Below are positions 5,770-9,236 of a DNA stretch of 9,236 nucleotides, piece after piece (position 1 is the stretch's first letter; each line of letters begins with the position of its first letter). The stretch covers positions 1-9,236 of the forward strand of contig CAITIF010000621.1 of NCBI GenBank assembly GCA_903892365.1, written 5' to 3'. The notes beneath the pieces were generated by a model. That model was given only the letters and a program-made list of their open reading frames with translations. It made no database searches and was not told the DNA's origin. Source of the stretch: an uncultured Pirellula sp. (GTDB taxonomy: Bacteria > Planctomycetota > Planctomycetia > Pirellulales > Pirellulaceae). The position numbers were made by a program, and so were the translations under genes.

Positions 5770-6836
5770 GCAGCTCGGCTTTTTCCGAATTGATCTGCGG
5801 CGGGAATGATATGGCGGGCAGGTCGATTGATCGCGATTTGGTCCAAGATCCGTTCTGCGAGCTCCAGTGCTTGGTATCCATGTTCGCCTGGGACCGAAAC
5901 CGGCTGTTCGTTGAGAATCGCTCGGTAGAACTCGTTTTGTTCGCATTCGATTGCGTTGATCGGTTCGACTTTGGTTTCTTGGCAGCTTAGCCAGTTGGTA
6001 AACAGCGAGTCTTTGACCTTGGATCGTTCGTCAGCGGGAAGTGCATCCGCTTGCCGAACGCCGCTGAGGACATCTTGGACGGGTTCCGTTCTGGTTACTG
6101 TCCCGGTTGCGAAATCGACATCCAGCACGTTGGTGTCCGTGTGGATTTGCATCGTGCGTTTCGCGATCGGCGAAATTCGCGAGGCGCGAAAGTGACCGAC
6201 CATACCGTTCTTAAAGTGAACCCCTGCGACTGCAAAGTCTTCGTGCTTTCCAAGAACGCTCCATCCGTAAGCATGGACGTGTGAGACGGGCGATTGGGCG
6301 GTTTGCAAAACCAGGTCGAGATCATGAATCATCAAGTCCATGACAATTCCGATGTCGGTGCTCCGTCCGGTGTAGGTTCCTTCGCGAGCCGCTTCCAGAT
6401 AGCGAACCGAATCCAGATCCAGCTGCGAAACAACATGTTGCCAGGCCGGATTAAATCGCTCGACATGTCCGACCTGTAAGGTTCGTTGATTCCGTTGGGC
6501 CAGCAGAACCAATTCGGCAGCTTCTTTTAAGGAGCTTGCAATTGGTTTCTCGATGAGAGAATGAATGCCATGGTTTAGGCACCAACTGCCTGTTTCATGA
6601 TGCAGGAAAGTCGGCGTCGCGATGATCGCACCGTCAATCGTGCCACGCAGGTCTCGGTAATCGGCACATGTTGGAATGCCAAGCTGCGATTCGACCATTT
6701 CACGCGACGGAGCGAACGGGTCCGCCACCGCGACCAGATCGCAATGGGGATTGGCTTTCGCAAGCTTGGCGTGAATGCGTCCTAAATGCCCACCGCCAAT
6801 GATGCCAATCCGTGGACGGTGGGTTTTTGTTTCCAT
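5766..6836 (-). CDS. Gfo/Idh/MocA family oxidoreductase downstream of lpxA (GnnA-like candidate)
   Basis: A 356-residue NAD(P)-dependent sugar dehydrogenase. It has an N-terminal Rossmann fold with IGIIGGGHLGRIHA (glycines 14-19), VAVADP ending the second strand (35-40), ATPTFLHH (73-80) and the family EKP motif (96-98, Lys97 probably catalytic). The C-terminal alpha/beta domain has VGHVERFNPAW (122-132) and DLMIHDLDLVL (167-177), whose His-Asp pair lies where substrate-binding residues are usual. It is 33 bases downstream of lpxA on the same strand. In Acidithiobacillus ferrooxidans and Leptospira, as I recall, a family member next to lpxA (GnnA) oxidises UDP-GlcNAc at C3 so that GnnB can aminate it and LpxA can form an amide. 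That role is proposed here by position. No aminotransferase partner is in the window, so another UDP-sugar function remains open. No clear Shine-Dalgarno sequence is seen. Confidence 0.9.
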   Translation of the reverse strand: METKTHRPRIGIIGGGHLGRIHAKLAKANPHCDLVAVADPFAPSREMVESQLGIPTCADYRDLRGTIDGAIIATPTFLHHETGSWCLNHGIHSLIEKPIASSLKEAAELVLLAQRNQRTLQVGHVERFNPAWQHVVSQLDLDSVRYLEAAREGTYTGRSTDIGIVMDLMIHDLDLVLQTAQSPVSHVHAYGWSVLGKHEDFAVAGVHFKNGMVGHFRASRISPIAKRTMQIHTDTNVLDVDFATGTVTRTEPVQDVLSGVRQADALPADERSKVKDSLFTNWLSCQETKVEPINAIECEQNEFYRAILNEQPVSVPGEHGYQALELAERILDQIAINRPARHIIPAADQFGKSRAA

Positions 6837-6869
6837 GATCTTGCTCGTAAGGAATACAGTGTCACAAAA

Positions 6870-7700
6870 CTAGGCTGCAGCTGTGTTGGACGAAGGTGCA
6901 CTGGCTCGTCGATCTCGGCCGCGACCGTGACGTCCCATGGTTGACTCGTCGATAAATGCAAATAGTATCTCCAGCTCGGGAAGCAAGTCGCCTGTCCCTT
7001 GTAGGATTTCGCGAGCGTGTTTGACCCCAACCTTGGAGCGGTACAGCAGCTTATGAGCTTCACCGATTGCGCGAATGGCTTGGGAAGTGAAGTTCTTTCG
7101 TTTCAGGGCGACCACATTCACGCATCTTGGTCGGGCAGGAAATCCTTCGGCCAACATAAATGGTGGCACGTCTTGAAGAACACGCGAAAGGCCGCTGACA
7201 AAACTGTAGCAACCGATGGAAGCAAAATGATGCACCGCAACACCACCGCTCAGCGTGGCGTCGTGTTGAACTCGGACGTGACCGCCCAGCATCACTGTGT
7301 TGGCCATGATCACACGGTCTTCGACCACACAATCATGGGCGACGTGGGAATTGGCCATGAAGTAACATTGGTTACCAATCGAGGTGATCCCTTCGTCTTT
7401 TTCGGTACCACGGTTTACGGTAACGCATTCGCGAAAGACGTTGGAATCGCCGATGATGACTTGCGTGGGAGAGCCTTGGTACGACAAGTCTTGGGGCTCA
7501 CCACCGATCACGCATCCAGGAAAAAGGCGGTTGTCGCGACCAATCGTGGTGTGTCCGGTGAGCGTGACGCTGTTTTCAAGTCGAGTTCCACGACCGACTT
7601 TAACGTTGGCTCCGACCACGCAATGGTGGCCAATGCGGACATCTTCGTCCAGTTCGGCTCGGGGATCGACCACCGCGGTATGGGCGATTATGGTTGGCAT
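6870..7700 (-). CDS. lpxA: Acyl-ACP--UDP-N-acetylglucosamine O-acyltransferase
   Basis: LpxA moves a 3-hydroxyacyl chain from acyl carrier protein to the 3-position of UDP-GlcNAc (or of its 3-amino analogue in some species), the first step of lipid A synthesis. The 276-residue product shows hexapeptide repeats of a left-handed beta helix from residue 1 to about 185 (for example IGHHCVVGANVKVG), then a helical tail. Landmarks are EPQDLSYQGSPT (68-79), FRECVTVNRGT (89-99), SHVAHDC with the catalytic His122 (E. coli H125), LGGHV (138-142), HHF (157-159) and the LKRKNF...AIRAIGEAHKLLYRS segment (199-222). Gly170 aligns with the E. coli chain-length glycine G173. ATG 7700 is chosen because GGGGA lies 8 bases upstream. 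ATG 7766 in the same frame would add 22 residues and overlap lpxC. The last ~20 residues are an Arg/Ser/Ala-rich tail not needed by the fold. Confidence 0.95.
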   Translation of the reverse strand: MPTIIAHTAVVDPRAELDEDVRIGHHCVVGANVKVGRGTRLENSVTLTGHTTIGRDNRLFPGCVIGGEPQDLSYQGSPTQVIIGDSNVFRECVTVNRGTEKDEGITSIGNQCYFMANSHVAHDCVVEDRVIMANTVMLGGHVRVQHDATLSGGVAVHHFASIGCYSFVSGLSRVLQDVPPFMLAEGFPARPRCVNVVALKRKNFTSQAIRAIGEAHKLLYRSKVGVKHAREILQGTGDLLPELEILFAFIDESTMGRHGRGRDRRASAPSSNTAAA

Positions 7701-7708
7701 GAGATAGT

Positions 7709-7713
7709 TCCCC
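7709..7713 (-). promoter_or_regulatory. Ribosome binding site for lpxA
   Basis: On the minus strand GGGGA lies 8 bases before the ATG at 7700. It is one of the clearest Shine-Dalgarno sequences in the window and decides against the upstream in-frame ATG at 7766. Confidence 0.6.
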
Positions 7714-7755
7714 AACGTGTCATTAATAGTGGTGCAAAAATCTTGTTTCGTGGCA

Positions 7756-8637
7756 TTATGCGGCATTCCTGTTCCGCAAGTGCGAGTGAGAGTTCTCGAG
7801 GTTGCGAATCGCTTCGGCCAGACGTCCATTGAGGATGTGTCCGCTTCGGCTGGCGATGATTTTCCCTTGGACACGAAGTCCACAAAGAGCCAAATCGCCA
7901 ATCAAATCCAGCAGCTTGTGCCGGGAGCATTCGTCTTCAAATCGGAGGGAGTTATCTATTGGGCCGTCAGGTCCGAAAACAACCAAGTCGCGATAGGTTA
8001 CGTGCGAAGCCACCCCTTGCATCTGCAAGTGACGGGCATCATGTTCGGTTAGAAAAGTTCGTGCCGGAGCGATTGTGTTCGAAAAGTTGTCTCGCTCTAG
8101 CAGTTGTGTAGTCGTGGTGGCTGGTATGCTTGAATCGGGACCGTAGTCCAATTGGTACTGCAACGTTAAGCCGGGATCGGCCGACGGAACAGCCATTACC
8201 CAATTGCGGTCATCTCCAACTCGTAGAGAAGACGAGATCGAAAGATGCTCAACCACGTCCGCTTGGCGGCTCGTTCCCGCTTGTTCCAGGGCTAGCGCGA
8301 AAGCAACCGCGCTTCCGTCCATACCGGGCATTTCTGCGGCGTCGCATTCCACGATGCAGTTGTCGATGTCCAGCCCGTACAAGGCCGCCATCACATGCTC
8401 AATCATTTCCACATGGGCAGCGTCTGAAACCAAAGTCGTTCGCAAGTTCGTTTCGCGGCGGTTGGCTGCGATGGCTTCGATTTCGGGTTTGCCTTGCAAA
8501 TCGATACGGCGAAACAATATTCCAGTGTTGCTTGGCGCAGGCAAGAAGGTAAGGGTGATTGGTTTGCTGGACCAATACCCCCGTCCACTGACCTGAGCAG
8601 TGTGCTGGATAGTTTGCTGGAATCGAAGATGATGCAT
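7756..8637 (-). CDS. lpxC: UDP-3-O-acyl-N-acetylglucosamine deacetylase
   Basis: LpxC is the zinc enzyme that removes the N-acetyl group after the LpxA step and commits the sugar to lipid A synthesis, in the cytosol. The 293-residue protein is the stand-alone form, not the LpxC-FabZ fusion of Bacteroidetes. The zinc ligands and catalytic residues are all present: IEHVMAAL with Glu80 and His81, RHKLLDLIGD with His240, Lys241 and Asp244, and SGHILN with His267. PEMPGMDGSA-like AEMPGMDGSA (101-110), ARTF (192-195) and LRFEDE (231-236) also match. One departure from the norm is GRGYWSS (18-24) where most LpxC proteins have a GxGLHSG motif. The start at 8637 gives normal length; no strong Shine-Dalgarno sequence is seen. 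lpxA begins 55 bases downstream and ompH lies 145 bases upstream on the same strand. Confidence 0.95.
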   Translation of the reverse strand: MHHLRFQQTIQHTAQVSGRGYWSSKPITLTFLPAPSNTGILFRRIDLQGKPEIEAIAANRRETNLRTTLVSDAAHVEMIEHVMAALYGLDIDNCIVECDAAEMPGMDGSAVAFALALEQAGTSRQADVVEHLSISSSLRVGDDRNWVMAVPSADPGLTLQYQLDYGPDSSIPATTTTQLLERDNFSNTIAPARTFLTEHDARHLQMQGVASHVTYRDLVVFGPDGPIDNSLRFEDECSRHKLLDLIGDLALCGLRVQGKIIASRSGHILNGRLAEAIRNLENSHSHLRNRNAA

Positions 8638-8692
8638 GCGAGACGCCGAAATCCGTTTCGTGTCGAGTTTATCTAGTTAGTTTTTCCGAGTC

Positions 8693-8721
8693 GCGAAAGT
8701 TCGTTGTTGGTTAGCTTTCGC
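8693..8721. repeat. Inverted repeat upstream of lpxC
   Basis: GCGAAAG (8693-8699) is repeated inverted as CTTTCGC (8715-8721), a perfect 7-base stem that a G-T and a T-A pair can extend by two, around a T/G-rich loop. It is not followed by a T run on either strand, so it does not look like an intrinsic terminator. It could be an mRNA hairpin or a protein site in the ompH-lpxC gap. Confidence 0.4.
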
Positions 8722-8737
8722 TGGTTTCTATCCCTGA

Positions 8738-8770
8738 AGGGCTCAATCCGAAGAGGAAGGATCAAGCCCT
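8738..8770 (-). terminator. Hairpin just after the ompH-like gene; terminator or processing site
   Basis: AGGGCT (8738-8743) pairs with AGCCCT (8765-8770) and ATCC (8746-8749) with GGAT (8759-8762), separated by a CA/CA internal loop, with a 9-base purine-rich apical loop. It begins 12 bases downstream of the ompH stop on the minus strand. There is no T run after it in that direction, so it may be a transcript-stabilising or partial-termination hairpin and not a full terminator. Confidence 0.4.
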
Positions 8771-8782
8771 AAGAAGTGAGTG

Positions 8783-9236
8783 TTACCGGTTGGGCCGGTT
8801 TGGCGTTCCGTTTGGCGTTCCGTTTGCAGACCTTGGACTTGGTGTGTTGGTGGCAGCGGCTGCGGCAGGGGTAGCGCCAACGCTGTTATTCAAAAAGTTC
8901 AGAACAAGTTCGGTAACATCGATTTGCGGGTTCAGGAACAGAACGTCACGTTGGATTCCGAAGTTCACCGACTGAGGCTTCTTGGGATCCATTTGATCTT
9001 GTTCTTTGCTGTAACGCAAAACCAAGTCGTACTTGTAATGGTTGGCAACGACTTCGATCGCTTTGTTGATCGACTGGTAGGATCGATAGATCACGCCCGC
9101 TTGCATTTCAGCGAACTCTTTTTCCTTGCCCATAAAGTCAACTCGCAACTTGCTCTCTTGGCTGATGAGTTGCTCTTGCTTTTGTTTGAAATCGGCAGTG
9201 TTCGTGTCGTAGTTCTTTTGAACCATTTCGGTTTCG
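8783..9236 (-). CDS. Skp/OmpH-family periplasmic chaperone (partial; start outside window)
   Basis: OmpH/Skp proteins are trimeric periplasmic chaperones that carry unfolded outer-membrane proteins to the BAM machinery. The frame is open through the right edge of the window, where three more codons (E, T, E) precede the first Met at 9226, so the N-terminus with its expected signal peptide is missing. The visible ~150 residues show a charged coiled-coil helix rich in K, E and Q (FKQKQEQLISQESKL), then YQSINKAIEVVANHYKYDLVLRY, the conserved return into the small body domain, and DVLFLNPQIDVTELVLNFLN, typical of the C-terminus. An unusual low-complexity tail follows, Ala-rich and then Asn/Gly/Thr/Pro-rich with NGTP twice. 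The position upstream of lpxC matches the skp-lpx gene order common in diderm bacteria. Confidence 0.88.
   Translation of the reverse strand, partial: ETEMVQKNYDTNTADFKQKQEQLISQESKLRVDFMGKEKEFAEMQAGVIYRSYQSINKAIEVVANHYKYDLVLRYSKEQDQMDPKKPQSVNFGIQRDVLFLNPQIDVTELVLNFLNNSVGATPAAAAATNTPSPRSANGTPNGTPNRPNR
8799..8822. repeat. 12-base tandem repeat in the 3' end of the ompH-like gene
   Basis: TTTGGCGTTCCG occurs twice head to tail (8799-8810 and 8811-8822), and a third copy begins with TTTG. On the minus strand it encodes NGTPNGTPN in the flexible tail of the protein. The unit is a multiple of three, so copy-number change would keep the frame. Confidence 0.8.

Noticed and set aside
7017..7832. Long open frame (271 codons) on the + strand opposite lpxA
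   Set aside because: It is fully antisense to a clear lpxA, has no recognisable domain or ribosome binding site, and such frames are common shadows of biased codon use.
7701..7901. 67-residue N-terminal extension of LpxA, into lpxC
   Set aside because: The extension does not resemble any LpxA and the ATG at 7700 has a good ribosome binding site and the expected first hexapeptide repeat right after it.

Overview
The window looks like chromosomal DNA of mid GC content from a member of Planctomycetota, probably a Pirellula/Rhodopirellula-like lineage. This is judged from protein flavour and gene order (an OmpH, lpxC, lpxA, Gfo/Idh row, and a methyltransferase, flavoprotein, type III polyketide synthase row). 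No search could be run. No RNA genes, insertion sequences, CRISPR array, attachment sites or phage genes were seen. Nearly all of the window is coding.

Left part (1-2555, + strand): the last codons of an upstream gene overlap the start of a small single-pass membrane protein of unknown function. A housekeeping group follows: a RidA/YjgF-family protein, rsmA (16S rRNA adenine dimethyltransferase) and ribE (riboflavin synthase). Gaps between these three are 13 and 15 bases, so they are probably co-transcribed.

Centre (2688-5769, + strand): after a 132-base gap with a weak hairpin and a TATACT box comes a tight three-gene cassette. It encodes a class I SAM methyltransferase, an FAD-dependent oxidoreductase of the geranylgeranyl-reductase-like group and a type III polyketide synthase with an intact Cys-His-Asn triad. 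The first two genes overlap by 7 bases and the last two are 2 bases apart. This is the specialised-metabolism content of the window. The best guess is a tailored phenolic lipid (alkylresorcinol, alkylpyrone or quinone type).

Right part (5766-9236, - strand): read right to left, this is an outer-membrane biogenesis row. It holds a Skp/OmpH-like periplasmic chaperone (start outside the window), lpxC, lpxA and a Gfo/Idh/MocA oxidoreductase. LpxA and LpxC carry out the first two steps of lipid A synthesis, and Skp-like chaperones carry outer-membrane proteins, so the organism is expected to be diderm with lipid A. The oxidoreductase directly downstream of lpxA is a candidate GnnA-like enzyme, which would point to amide-linked (3-amino) lipid A. 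Its stop codon overlaps that of the polyketide synthase by 4 bases on the opposite strand, so the two operons meet tail to tail with no room for a terminator.
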